64,000 nt of DNA from Adiantum capillus-veneris (GCA_014529385.2 CM043967.1:317001-381000), one strand, 5' to 3'. Positions 35,536 to 46,716 are shown, counted from the stretch's first letter. Notes: generated by a model from the sequence alone, not told the origin. Numbers and translations: made by a program.

Positions 35536-36710
35536 TTAAGTGGAAAATTCCCAAATTACATGAATTCGGTCGATTTGGAGATTCCCATAATGTGAGATTT
35601 TTACCAAAATACCTAATATGGTCTTATAAATCATTCCTAACCCTTCTCGTTTGGTGGTTGTGTAGTTCTTTTCCGCACTGTTTAACTGTTGGCTTGCATA
35701 ACAAACTCGAAAATCCATTGTTCCGTCTCCAGGTTGAGCCAGAATACTCCCAATTGCATATGAAGAAGCATCAATGTGAACATGGAATATCTTTTCCCAA
35801 TCTGGTGCTTTAAGTACAAGTGCTGATATAAGGTTTTCCTTCAGCTTTTGGAATGAAGTTTCACACTCCTCAGTTCAATCAAAATTGACTAGCAAACGAT
35901 ACAGAGGTTGTGCAATGACTGCATACATGTATATGAACCTTCGATAATATCTGCAGTGTCCCATGAAGGATTGCACTTGTTTCGCATTAGTAGGTTTGGG
36001 TAGGTCTACTATGACTTTGACTTTGTCTAGGATAGTGGTTATGCCATTTCTTGAGACAATGTGTCCTAAGATGCGGCCTTGCTTAACCATAAAGACACAA
36101 TTTTCGGATTTGCAAATGGTCAATATGTTCCTCTCGTCGAAGAGAGTGTACACAAAGATCATCCATGTATATTTCTAAGAATATTCTTAGGTATTCTTTG
36201 AACGCGTGCGTCATAAACCTTTGGAAGGTAGCTGGGGCATTAGTTAAGCCAAACAGCATAACTCGATATGCATAAATTCCCCATTATGTGGCAAACGCTG
36301 TTTTGTGTTGATCCTCCCTTGCAATTGCCAGTTGGTTATATCTTGAAAACCCGTCCAAAAAGGAATAAGCCCGTTTTCCGGCCACCCGCTCAAGTACATG
36401 TTCTATGATTGGCAAGGGATAATTATCCCTTATGGTGGCTGCATTTACGTTTTTGAGGTTTACACACTCTTAGTTTTCCGTTCTTTTTGGGAACTACCAC
36501 AATGGGTGACACCCAATCTGTATGTTCGATTTCATAGATGAATTCAACTTCCATCAGCTTATCAATCTCCTCTTTGATTCGTTTAGCTAATGTGTCATTA
36601 TATGTATAAGGATGTTGTTTGCTAGGTTTTGCATCCGATTTCAAAGGAATTGTATGTTGGCATATCGATGGATCAACTCCTTTGAGGTCTTTATACGACC
36701 ATGCGAACAC
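35536..36710 (-). pseudogene. Ty3/gypsy 1 reverse transcriptase and RNase H remnant
   Basis: Pieces in different frames fit one polymerase. 36710-36423 has WVSPIVVVPKKNGKLRVC (start of the RT). 36162-36423 contains the palm, with a YMDD active site encoded at 36158-36169. 36162-35875 has LGHIVSRNGI and MGHCRYYRRFI (thumb and connection). 35718-35536 has VCYASQQLNSAEKNYTTTKRE (RNase H). Frame changes near 36420 and 36160 and loss of the rest of RNase H and of integrase make it non-functional. Known families of this type copy RNA into DNA in cytoplasmic particles. Confidence 0.88.
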
Positions 36711-36772
36711 ATCTTTATATTTCTTGAGAAGTTGTGTTACCTGTTCTTCTTCTTCAGGCTCTAAATCATTTG

Positions 36773-37153
36773 CTATATAGACCGGCTGAGGCTTTTCACC
36801 AGATTCCGCGAGGTCCTCACATATCCCTTGTTATAATAACATTCCTCCGTCCCATGGTTTGTCCATTTTTGTTCAATAGCACACCACTTGGGTTGTTTAG
36901 CCTGGGGTTTGGCGTACAAGTTAATCTTTTTTAGCACTTCATCTACAAGCAGCTCTTGGTTTACAGCTACTTCTCCTTTCGGTGTTGTCTTAGAAGACTT
37001 GCTTCCACTTTGTTGTGAAGATGAATCGTCATCAAGGTCCTTGAACTCCCCCTCTTTGTAGACTGCACAATTGTCCACAAGGTAAAGAGCCTCCTTGGTC
37101 AATTCATTCAACGTCGTTCTCCTCTTCATATGTAAGTCTTTCTGGAGATCCAC
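36773..37153 (-). pseudogene. Ty3/gypsy 1 Gag C-terminal fragment
   Basis: 127-codon fragment in the same frame as the Gag core upstream, separated by a single stop. It has a Ser/Lys-rich linker, then WCAIEQKWTNHGTEECYYN, a knuckle-like C-X8-H-X4-C arrangement that lacks the usual first Cys pair. Confidence 0.7.
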
Positions 37154-37156
37154 ATT

Positions 37157-37597
37157 CTATAGTCCTTGGATGAATATAAGCATAAGTCTGGACTGAGTTG
37201 GCAGTTCTTCCACAGGAAAGAACTTAACATATCTTTTTAGTCTTAGGGCTACCTTTCGTACAGATTCCCCATCTTTCTGTTTGAATTTATGGATTTGTGA
37301 GATGGTATTATGAGCTATCTCCCTTTGTGATAATTCCTCGATAAACTCGTCAAACACTTCCTCCATAGACTCAAAGTCTCTACACTCTACAGAGTCAAAC
37401 CAAGTAGCAGCATCATCCTCTAGGGTTAGTCCAAACCCTGCAAATTGGGTAGGGAAGTCTAACACCTCTTCAGCTCTAATTACACGTACAAAGGCTGCTA
37501 CATGATCTCTTGGGTCTCTGTTTCCTGTGTATTTCTTGTTTACCCATTTTTGCACTTGAGAAGGTCTAATTCTACGATGGTCTACAAACCTCATCAT
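37157..37597 (-). pseudogene. Ty3/gypsy 1 Gag core (retrotransposon gag domain)
   Basis: 147 codons with the typical Ty3 Gag helices: NRDPRDHVAAFVRVIRAEEV, DDAATWFDSVECRDFESMEE and RLKRYVKFFPVEELPTQSRL. Gag proteins of this type build the particle that packages element RNA. The frame differs by one base from the N-terminal Gag frame upstream, so there is a small indel near 37615-37640. Confidence 0.85.
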
Positions 37598-37611
37598 TGG
37601 ATCTCCACGTC

Positions 37612-38832
37612 CTAATCGATATACCTCCTCAGGTCTTCTGTAGTAGGCTGGTTCCTCTCCAGTGGTGCTCCTAAACCATAATTTCTAACAGTTCTCGCCA
37701 GAGATGGTTCATCTCTTAGAACTCGTTCTATGGGTGGTCCTCCAGGCTTACTCTCTCCTTGATACCTTGCATAGAGTGGTGGTTCTTGCAAATCCCTTAG
37801 CCCTTGTGCGGCTTGATAATCATCTAGGTTTCGGTCTTGCTCCATTGTTGTTGATTTTCGAAGCCATGCTTGCAATGATGGATGGTTTGCTGATTGGTTT
37901 TGGTTGTTGAATGCCTGCGGCCGGGTGGAATGTGAGGTAGCGTCATACTCTTCAGAAAAGGAATTTGTCAACTTGCTTGGGGTGTAGGTGGCTCTTGGCA
38001 CTTCCTCCGAGGCATATGCTGATGCTCCTGGACCTGTTGCCTTTTCTACCTCCTCTGGAAGAATACGTTGGTATTCTCGCCCGTATCTATCAACAAAAAT
38101 TATACCCTTCCCCATAGCAGTTTCATAAGAGAATAAGTAAAGAACCTTGTCTTTTCTTAATTCGTTTAAGTATGGTTCTTTACTGCGAAAGTAAGCGACT
38201 ATACCCTCACTCTCATGCTTGTATATTCCCAGATTCTCATTATAAGTTGGAACCCTGGTTGTTTTCTTATCATACATAAAAATAGCTCCGGGCTGATCAA
38301 TGTTTGGTGGCAGTTCTTGAGCTTCTGAAACCATTTTCCTTTTCACCACATTATCTCCATATATTTTGTAATCTTCACGGTTGCTGACTATTAGATAGTG
38401 GTTCCCCTTTTTGTCTCGGAATCTATCTCCATCATCATAGACTCGGATTATTTCCAATCTCTGAGCCGGTCTCTCTTCGATACAAATGCACTTGCGTCCT
38501 CGATAGTCAGAATAGACTAGGGCTCCCCTCGAGTTTGTTCCCTCTAAGAAGATCACAGTGAGCTTGGGATCATTCAAAGGATTTAGGGAGGTGCTTCCTC
38601 CTGGCATTGGTCCATCATAGGTGAAACCTCCTAGCTGTTGACTACCCATCATGAAGAAAAATTTGTCTGACGAAGTGTCAGTATCACTACCTTTCTCAAT
38701 AATTGGTGCTAGTGGATCTAGCCTTGCCTGAGTTACACTCTCCTCCGTGGACACTAAGCTACGTTGGTCACCTACCACCTTTTGGTCTCTAAAAATGTAT
38801 CTTCCTAATCTTAAATTCATCAAACTTATCAA
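37612..38832 (-). pseudogene. Ty3/gypsy 1 Gag N-terminal extension
   Basis: An open 406-codon frame upstream of the Gag core. It contains an acidic N-terminus, a stretch with several tyrosine- and glycine-rich segments (ICIEERPAQRLEIIRVYDDG, FVDRYGREYQRILPEEV) and a proline/glutamine-rich end. I recognise no domain beyond its position before the Gag core. The frame is intact over 1.2 kb, but the shift at its end disconnects it from the Gag core. Confidence 0.6.
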
Positions 38833-39242
38833 TGCAATTTATCACAAATCCAACCACTCACCTGGAAAAGGATCAGTCTCCGCACAACTTCTTGCTTTGC
38901 TGCTGAATATACCTGTACACAAGCGTTTAATTTTGGCAATCGAATCAAAGCATTTATCTGCTAGAGTTTATCTTAGTAATGATTGGTATAGCTGGAGAGT
39001 TAATTTCAACCACTAATGTATTTTATATAGTGCTGATGTTCTGGATTAGGTCTGCTATTCTGGAACTGTACTTCCCTCAGATGTTGGTCAATTTACGTGA
39101 AAAAGTTTGAATTCAGTCTTTGCTCCGTCAAATGGAAAAACAAGGTCCAAATTCACTTCTGAAAGAAGTTTTGGAACCCTTGAGCCAAATGGAATCTCAC
39201 TGTCTAAGCCTAGTCAAATTTTCTCTTCAGTAGGCCCCAATA

Positions 39243-39264
39243 GACATCCTACGTGTAGGATGTA
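39243..39264. repeat. Leader palindrome, copy 1 (imperfect)
   Basis: ACATCCTACGTGTAGGATGT with a changed centre. The outer TCT arm is lost on the right. Confidence 0.85.
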
Positions 39265-39517
39265 TCCTGCTTTGTTTTGCCTGGATTTTTGCACTATGGA
39301 TTCCCCTTGATGTGCTGAGTCCACAGCTGTTTTTACTTTTTGATTTGGACACCCATAAGCTGGTCAATGGATCAGATATCTGTTCTGACAGCCTGTTGCT
39401 GATCTTGATCAGTCTAATCAACTCCAATTTGGACCAAAATTGACTAGGGGGCTTGCCTCAAGCTATAAAACACCTTGCTATGCCCACTGTCAGTATTAGG
39501 CTTCAATTTCTTGCTTT

Positions 39518-39541
39518 AGACATCCTACGCGTAGGATGTCT
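39518..39541. repeat. Leader palindrome, copy 2 (perfect)
   Basis: 24 bp, perfectly self-complementary: AG, then ACATCCTACGCGTAGGATGT, then CT. Centre is the MluI-type ACGCGT. Confidence 0.95.
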
Positions 39542-39642
39542 TTTTCATCAGAATGGCTTCAAATTCAAAAAACAGGCTCCCCTTGAGTTGCTGATCACTT
39601 TGGTATGCTCAAAATTAGGTTTGGAGTGTAAAATCACACAGA

Positions 39643-39666
39643 AGACATCCTACACGTAGGATGTCT
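39643..39666. repeat. Leader palindrome, copy 3 (one central mismatch)
   Basis: Same 24-bp element with CACG at the centre instead of CGCG. Confidence 0.93.
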
Positions 39667-40085
39667 TTTTGGCCTGTTTGACCCCAGACTTGACCCACAA
39701 CTTCCCCTTCATGTCAACAACCCAGTGGTATGCTTTGATTTTGGTTTGGATTTCAAAAGTCCCCAATTTTAGCTGTTCTTGCCTTTTTCAGTCAAAAGTG
39801 CTAAAGTCTGCTTTGAACCCAATTTTCTCACCCAAATGAGATGAAACCCCTCTCAGACACTCAATATATCATGCAAGTCATGCTCATGCAGCCATCTTAT
39901 GGTTTTGGTATTAAAATAATGCTTTAGCACCATTTGGGTAGGATGTCTGGAAATTTCAGTCTACTTGGCCTTATCCTGTCAAGATATGGTCAAATTTCCA
40001 CTTTCTAGTTCAAAATAGGGTAAATCCCACCTTCTGAACACACTGGCCAACTCAAAATCTCAAAATTCCCACCAAATTAGCCTGT

Positions 40086-40109
40086 AGACATCCTACGCGT
40101 AGGATGTCT
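40086..40109. repeat. Leader palindrome, copy 4 (perfect)
   Basis: Identical to copy 2 across all 24 bp. Half-sites TAGGATGTCT also occur at about 39939 and in the LTR-like region at about 41004. Confidence 0.95.
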
Positions 40110-40632
40110 CCTGGCTTGAAATTAATTTTTTTCCTGACAGAAATGCTCTTGATGCTCTGCAGTCTATCAAAAACACTCACAGTAACTTTTGGACTTCACT
40201 TCGGCTTTCAAACACACTTTTGCGTCTTTTACAAACTTGTGATGAATTTACCAAGAAAGTATTATACATGCATGAAGTGCTCTAGATCCTGAATCATGAT
40301 GTCCTACTTACTCTACTCCTACTCATCATGTGAAATGGTGATAATGGTGTTTTGGTTGCTTTCTGGCCTTTCCCGACTCTCAAGATCTCCTCTCACCGCT
40401 TCTACCACTCCAACTCCTACTCAAGAACTCAACTAATACCTAAAACTGTCTTAGTCTACCTAAATCTACCTAAGTCGAAGGATCTAGGCCAGACACATGC
40501 TTCCTAGACTCCCTCTAAGACCTAGAGAGTCCTCCACTCTCTGATCCTATCTAAATGTAAAACGAGACTCTTGACAAGCCAAAAATACCTATCCTCAAGG
40601 AATAGTCTTGGTCACCTCCCTAAGGTTTTCGT

Positions 40633-40649
40633 CCCCAGCAACGGCGCCA
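40633..40649 (-). other. Primer-binding site of Ty3/gypsy 1
   Basis: The minus strand reads TGGCGCCGTTGCTGGGG, one base from the LTR edge. It closely resembles the TGGCGCCGTTGCCGGGG-type sites common in plant Ty3/gypsy elements. The exact tRNA is not assigned. Confidence 0.75.
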
Positions 40650-40650
40650 A

Positions 40651-41690
40651 TGTTGGACGGATACGCCGCGATGAACGTCAGCACAGTGAGAACTCACCTA
40701 ACATATAATGTTAGCTAAGGACGAAGCTTGACCCCTAGGCACGTGGAAGCAAGCATAAGGTGTCAACCTACACTCGACCGACTCCTAACTAATTTATATA
40801 GAGGTCTCTACTAATTGTCTAAGTCACAGCCTTCAAGAGTGCATAAGAGGAAACTTCCTACAACGCTGTCTAGAGCCGAACAACCATCAAACAATCTCGA
40901 AACACCACACAACTTGAAGGAGACCCTACTATCACCAATAGGTCGCTCTCCCTAAGGTCTATGAACCAAAACCCCAACCCAAAACACCCGGTGCAAAATC
41001 ACGTAGGATGTCTGGCCGAAATTTGCAGGTCTTTGTTTCCGAAATCTAAAGTGCCTAATGTGTAGCTCTACTCAATGTGAACTTGTGGATATGCTGCAAT
41101 GCAAAATCGGACAACGTATGCTCACCAAATCACCAGATTAAGCTCGTAGAATGAGCTCGCAAAACCGGACCGTACGCGCGCAATGTAGGTATCGACACGT
41201 AGCTCTTGTCGGAGGCAACACGCTACACTTCTCTGCATTTGATTCTGACCACCAATGCACACGTAGCGTCAAGATGAAGCTCACACTCTCTCTGGTACAT
41301 AGTACGCTCACTCACAGACTTCAAAACTTCTTTTAAAAATGACAAAAGGGTTTTTTTCATTAAGGTAAAAAAGTGGTATATACCTTACAATTCTCAAACC
41401 CTAAAGTTCCAAATCAACCATCTACTCAATCTAACTATCAAAACTGGGATACAATCTGGAAACTTCTGTAAGTCCCAATATTTACAAGGTGAAAAATCAG
41501 GTTTCCTCAATAAATGAATAATTACAAAACATGATAATCTTCCGAGTAGTCAGTTTTCGTGGGGTGTGTCCAGCTTCTAACAAATCCCTTGCTCATTTAG
41601 TGGCTTAGCTACCCGACTCTGACTTTTATGCCATGTATTTTTAATGGCAACTTGGACTTACCTGTTCAAGGCCAGAAACCCAATTCTGTA
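40651..41690 (-). repeat. 5' LTR of Ty3/gypsy 1 (outer end uncertain)
   Basis: Starts on the plus strand with TGTTGGACGG, the complement of an LTR end in CA, next to the primer-binding site. The outer end is not fixed because no second LTR is present for comparison. A TATA-like run occurs near 41373 in the minus orientation. Confidence 0.5.
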
Positions 41691-41694
41691 GGTT

Positions 41695-43923
41695 TCAAAA
41701 ATTAAGTCCTTTTCCCTTGTTTTGGTCTTTGGATTCCACCATTTTTTCTAGTAGGTTGGCATATGTTGGCTCTTCTTGACTTGCTTGTCGTATGTTCACA
41801 CTGCTTTGTGAAACAAGTCCTTCAGCTCTTGTAAGGGTTGATGTAGCTTTTCCATTATTTCCCATGAGAAGCGGTTGGTGATGTGTGTGCGTTCTTTGTG
41901 TTTGAGTTTCCACGAGCAATTTCGGAACCCATCTTGTTTTTGGTCCTTGTATGACCGTCTTTGGCATTTTATCTTCTTATATAATTTGATGGACACTAGG
42001 CTTCGATATCCAAACCTGATGATTTCCGTTGTAAAAGCCTTGCCTTTGTAATTGATGACAAGGTATCCATCTGTAGATTGCAGCAGCCCTGGTTGTAATT
42101 GGCTTTTGTTGGCTTTTGGTTGTCATTGCTTGCTTTGGGGTAGAAGCTTGTGCTGCTTGATTTCTCTTCGTTGTTCCAGATTGAGCTACAATTTTTGGTA
42201 ACCATATTGGAGTGTTACCTTCATAAAATCCTTGTGCTTCAAGTAGCTTAACTGGAATCATCCGCTGCTGCATCTGTTTGTGTTGGGTAGCTTCGTTGAA
42301 GTTTGACTTTGATACCCATACTTGTTGTGTTGCTTTCTTGGAAGGTCTTTTCATCTCTCCTTTTTTGTTGTTCTTTCTCCTGCTTGAGTTGTTTTTATTC
42401 CGTTGATAGCTTGGCTCGCTCATTGTAGAACTTCTTTCTTGAGGTGAGTACATCCAGGCTGTTACTTTAGGCTTTTTGGCCCAAACATAAATGTTTTCTT
42501 CGAAGTAGCCTTGAGTAGTGATTGACTCATTTGATGCTACCCACCCTGTCACCTTTTTTTGTTGAGGTTGAACTTGTGCTTCATGTATCCAAACTAGGTC
42601 TTTGACTTTGATGTTCTCTTTGGATACTAACACTTGCTTGACATTATTTGGCTTCTTCCTAACGCTTTGATGTGATGGAAACTTTGGTTGATAGACTTTT
42701 TGTCTCGGTTTCCATTGCATTGGCGATGGTTTGGCTCTTGATGTAGAGGCTTCGCGGGAAGTTTGATGGAAGCTCGTTGAAGGTAAAGTCGTCTTGCAAG
42801 GTTGATATACTTCAGTGTTTACCTTTGCTTTACCTTTTTCCGTGATGGTTGGTTGCTCCTTTTTGGCATTGACTTGAGGTGCTTTTGGGATTTTTGATGG
42901 TGTCATTGCTGAAGCTTTTCCTTGTGGTTGAAAGAAGATGTTTCTCTAGCTTTCTATCAGGATCATACTCTCTTTGATATGATGGGAGTCAATTATGTTG
43001 AAAGTATCCTTGTACTCCCCAGTACTCAACTTAAGTATAGCTTCTACCACTCCGAAGCTAGGAATCAGTATTTTTGAACTTGTGTATACGATGTCCTCTA
43101 GATCAATGATTGGTGGCTTTCCCATCATGACCCATGTTCAATAAGTCATTATATTCTTTGTTGCTTCTGGATCTATCACAGTTGAACATGTGATTTTGAG
43201 TCATGTTTATCCGTATATGCTAAATTTGATCATTGTAGGAGATAATTGATCTTCTTTCTTGTCCCTGTTCTTCTTTTGATCTTGCATTTTTTGAACATTT
43301 GATGTTGAATTTGGAAACTTTTTTCCTTTATCTGCTTTCATTTGCACTTTTTCTGGAGTCAGCTTCTTTGAAATAGCTTTTGTCAATTCTTCAGGTATGT
43401 CAATGATGACATATTCTTGTGGTTTCTCTGCTTCCTTTGTTTGCACCTTGGAACCATGCTCCATGATGTAGCAATCTGTCTCAACTTTTCTGCTTTCACA
43501 CTCACAAACTTCATTAGCTTCCTTCAACACCTTTATTGTAAATAAAGGAGTTATATCACAACCTTCCTCATCACAGAATTTAGTCAGGGTCGCCTCATTC
43601 ACACACACATCAAGAGTCGCAAGTATTTGATCCCATCCAAAGGGTTCAAATAACTCCTCTAGAAAAGGTTCTGGTACATATGCCTCATCTTCTACTGGAC
43701 GCTCTAGGATGCAATCTTGCTTTTTAAGACTTCCACTCTCAGGAGCTTTGTACATCCAAGTATGCACTTTGCTTTCCAAATCAGTTGTGGAGTTTATGTC
43801 TTCCCCTGGGGTTTGCACTACATCTCTATAACTATGATCTTTGACACTAATTTTTGTTGTGACCTCTTTGTGTCTCAAGTAGATATAGCTGACTCCCCAC
43901 CACGAGCCATGTGCACTAACCAC
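41695..43923 (-). pseudogene. Broken W-repeat reading frame, probably retroelement-derived
   Basis: One minus-strand frame runs from 43923 to 41695, interrupted only by stops at 43207, 43201, 43138, 42946 and 41977. The first part (43923-43210) is acidic, with FEPFGWDQILATLDVCVNEA and a cysteine pair CECES. A short middle part (43128-42949) has a strand-rich region containing ILIPSFGVVEAILKL. The last part (42906-41695) is basic and has repeats of the form QGFYxGNxxxWxxK (GFYEGNTPIWLPK, GFYNGNHQVWISK, GYFEENIYVWAKK), then WVPKLLVE. I do not recognise the family. It sits beside a Ty3 LTR on the same strand, so an extra retroelement ORF is the best guess, but a host-gene remnant is possible. 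Confidence 0.5.
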
Positions 43924-43959
43924 TACGCCCTCATGTGTACGTTGAAATATAGGATGTTA

Positions 43960-44159
43960 TATTGTAAATGTGGGCCGATTAGTAAATTTGGAGCAAATTG
44001 GTAAATTCGAGGCAACCTCAGATCTGACGGTCCATGATTGACGCGCCGAGCCTTTTCCTCCTCCACCATTGATCCCATTTGACCATGCCCGCGTGATGTA
44101 GAGTGACGAGGCAGGAGCATTTCTTTAATCTCTCTGTAGAAAGTATGGATGCCGTAATG

Positions 44160-44162
<3 letters not shown>
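43960..44162. other. Presumed intron sequence upstream of the CEP120-like exons
   Basis: No recognisable exon was found here. The interval leads into a CT microsatellite and then a splice acceptor. Confidence 0.4.

Positions 44163-44212
<50 letters not shown>
44163..44212. repeat. (CT)25 microsatellite
   Basis: An uninterrupted CT run about 30 bp upstream of the acceptor at 44243, so it extends the polypyrimidine tract. It is complementary to the GA runs downstream. Confidence 0.97.
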
Positions 44213-44215
<3 letters not shown>

Positions 44216-44607
44216 GTTATTCAAAGTTCTTGGTTCTCTCTAGCTCGCCACCCCGACGATGGATGCAGCTGCCGGAGTAGATGTGCGCATGTTCAGACTG
44301 ATCGTGGACGTGCGGAGCTTCAAGGCCAGGCTGAGGCTACCGATGAAGGCCATCAACGCATGTGTGTGTGTAGTTGTGCCCCCTGAAATTGTCAAGCTCG
44401 CCATGGCCACTCCCAACTCTGCAAATGCGGCCAAACTCACAGCTCCCCTCCGTACCCACCCACCTGTTATGGCCCAGAAGGGTTCGGAAGTGACTCTTTC
44501 CAACGGGTAAGCTGTAGTTCCATCTTGTGTATGTGGACGCCACACATGGTCTGTAGAGTGTCGTATTACGCCTAGATCTGTGTGTGTGTACACGCACGCA
44601 TGCGCGC

Positions 44608-44610
<3 letters not shown>

Positions 44611-44690
<80 letters not shown>
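44611..44690. repeat. (GA)40 microsatellite
   Basis: Perfect GA run in the first visible intron, about 100 bp after the donor at 44507. Complementary to the CT run at 44163-44212 on the other side of the exon. Confidence 0.97.
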
Positions 44691-44693
<3 letters not shown>

Positions 44694-44831
44694 AATGAAA
44701 TGTTATTTTAACGTCTTCAAAAGGCCAAAGTGACCTATGAGACCAGAAAGTTACAATGTGGTGGATCTCATACAAAGTCAGAGTAACAAGATGACAAAAT
44801 GACAGAACTGACAAAATGAGAAAATAAAATA

Positions 44832-44835
<4 letters not shown>

Positions 44836-44890
<55 letters not shown>
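44836..44890. repeat. (GA)27 microsatellite
   Basis: Second GA run in the same intron. Confidence 0.97.
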
Positions 44891-44894
<4 letters not shown>

Positions 44895-46716
44895 AGTCTA
44901 CATTTGTCCTGAAATTTTGTCCTGAAATTAGAGTATTTATTATCTGAGTGATCGGGGTGCTCTCCTCCTCGCAGTTTAATTAGGGGTTGAGCTATGGCCT
45001 ATCAAGGCATCAAAGGAAGAAGTATCAAATAGATTTTGCCCTTGGGAAAAGGCTTCCTTTGTAGCTTTCTATCTATGATCAAGGAATGTGCCACTTTTTT
45101 GATGGAGGGGCCTCATCTCTCAATTCCTAGCCGCAATGGTTTGCAAATTTTAGTATAGCTGGCTTTGGGGAAAGGTGTAAGGTACCCATTGTCGTGGGGA
45201 AAACATATCCTAAAATTTTCTGTAAATTATGTTCGAGTTGAATGATTGTTGTTTAGAGAGTGCACCGTGTGTTAGAGACATTGGATGGTACATGCAGTTC
45301 TAAAAATGGCCTAAAAACTGTTGAATATTTTGCATTTGTTGGGCATGCAAAAAGATTTTGACAGTTTGTTTTTAGTATAGACTTGCATATGCTGATGTGT
45401 GGCTCATGATGCCCTACTGCTTTCAGCTTTGTGTCTTTGGAGCTCCTTGCTTCTGTAAGCGGTCTTGCAGCTGCCCTTGCCCAAGATCTTTGTCTACAAG
45501 CACAAGTCTTCCATCGTGACAAGTAAGCACTCGATTACCATTCACTCCGTGTACTGTTTTTCAATGCACCTCTATATCTTGAATTGAAAACAACAGGAGC
45601 ATCAAGAAACATCAATTAGACACATGCTGAAATTTTCTGCAGAAATCTCAATTTTTCAAGATAGTCGGAATCAAAATAAGCAGTCAATCTTATAACTTTT
45701 GTTGTAGATATGCAGTTGATGGCTTGATTGGAACTGCTTCAATCCCAATGGCCTCTCTGATGAAGGAACCTTGGCTTGACGGCTATGCTCCCGTGTACTC
45801 CCCTTCTGATCGTTCAGGGCAAGATGCTTAGGTTTTCTTTGAACCAAAGCATACTTGATAAACTGGACATCATAACTACACCTTTCTCACTTTGTTTATA
45901 AGTTTGTCTCCTTTGTCAAAGTGGTTATCAGATAATTGTTGGAACATTGCGAGTAGTTCTCCCAGCCGAAGATCTTGGCCCGGCTAACACGTTGATCCAC
46001 AAGCCCACTCAGGGAACTTCAAAAGAGAGAGCCATCTCCCCTTTTCCTAGCTTAGAAGATCCATTTTTCCTATTGAAGCGGGACTTTAATGATAATTTCC
46101 CATCCAAAGTTGTTGGTGTGCAAACAGAGTCTCAGGAGGAGGAGTCTGGTGAAAAGAGAAGGAGAAGCCCATCTGCTCAGAAAACTGACAGGGCTCCAAA
46201 AATGTTAAGCAAGTTAAAAGCATTAAGACCCCTCAAACGGAACCAAGAGAAGTTGGTGCAAAATCCTGTAGCAGACTTAGATAGGGCAGTTCCTTCTTCA
46301 CATGCAGACGAGAAGCTCAGGAGATACGAGTTGGAATGGGAGTTTGAGAGGTGGCGCCGTGCTGAAGAGGCTAAGTGGAGGGCAGGTCTCAAAGATGAGG
46401 AGACAAAGAGATTGGCAGCACTTGATGCTGAGTGGAAGAAAAAAGAGAATGAGCACATTCTTGACATTGATAAAACTCGCTCTGAGCTCAGCAATCTCGA
46501 GGCTAAGTTTCGGTAGGCATCTTGCAGCAGCTTGTGAGTCATTGTTTGGTCGATTCTTCACTCGATGATGTAAGTTTTATTATGTTTTTTCTCTTAAGGG
46601 CTAAACTTTTTGCATTGGAGAAGAGAGAGCGTACGCTTGTGATTGCTGAAGAAGAAGCCTTGTTGAGAAGGGAAGCTTAGACTCGAGATTGTGCTCAGCG
46701 AGCAGCTGATGCAGAG

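Larger units (their letters stand above)
38833..40632 (-). other. Leader (5' untranslated region) of Ty3/gypsy 1 with repeated palindromes
   Basis: The 1.8 kb between the primer-binding site and gag has no convincing coding sequence. It holds four copies of a palindrome (listed separately) and loose repeats of phrases such as CCCCTTGAGTTGCTGA, CCCCTTGATGTGCTGA and TGGTATGCT, suggesting a diverged tandem structure. Confidence 0.7.
35530..41690 (-). mobile_element. Truncated Ty3/gypsy element 1 (minus strand)
   Basis: Reading on the minus strand from right to left, there is an LTR-like region, a primer-binding site at 40633-40649, a 1.8-kb leader, gag, then reverse transcriptase and part of RNase H. 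Sequence resembling the element ends near 35530 inside RNase H. No integrase or 3' LTR is present, so the element is truncated on its 3' side. Frameshifts and stops break gag and pol. The right boundary at about 41690 is a guess, because the outer LTR end could not be fixed. Confidence 0.8.
44244..46716 (+). pseudogene. CEP120: CEP120-like gene fragment, five exons
   Basis: Exons at 44244-44506, 45427-45522, 45708-45831, 45932-46512 and 46599-46716 are joined by GT-AG introns and keep one frame across all four junctions. The first three encode a C2-like module (MFRLIVDVRSFKAR, GSEVTLSNGF, YAVDGLIGTASIPM, PWLDGYAPVYS). The fourth starts IIVGTLRVVLPAEDLGP, then a linker, then the coiled-coil start YELEWEFERWRRAEEAKW and LAALDAEWKKKE. 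The fifth continues LFALEKRERTLVIAEEE. This order and the WKE/EWKK coiled coil match CEP120, a centriole-elongation protein. The N-terminal C2 and most of the coiled coil are not in view. In-frame TAG codons at 45829 (last codon of exon 3) and 46678 suggest a pseudogene, unless they are sequencing errors. Confidence 0.72.

Noticed and set aside
43917-43950. tRNA-like A box (GGCGTAGTGGTTAGTGC on the minus strand), suggesting a SINE
   Set aside because: No B box follows at the right distance and there is no tail or target duplication.
44240-44597. Minus-strand frames of 86-117 codons over the first CEP120-like exon
   Set aside because: Shadows of the plus-strand exon, which has splice sites and a family match.
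46177-46561. Minus-strand frames over the CEP120-like coiled-coil exon
   Set aside because: Antisense shadows of a coding exon.
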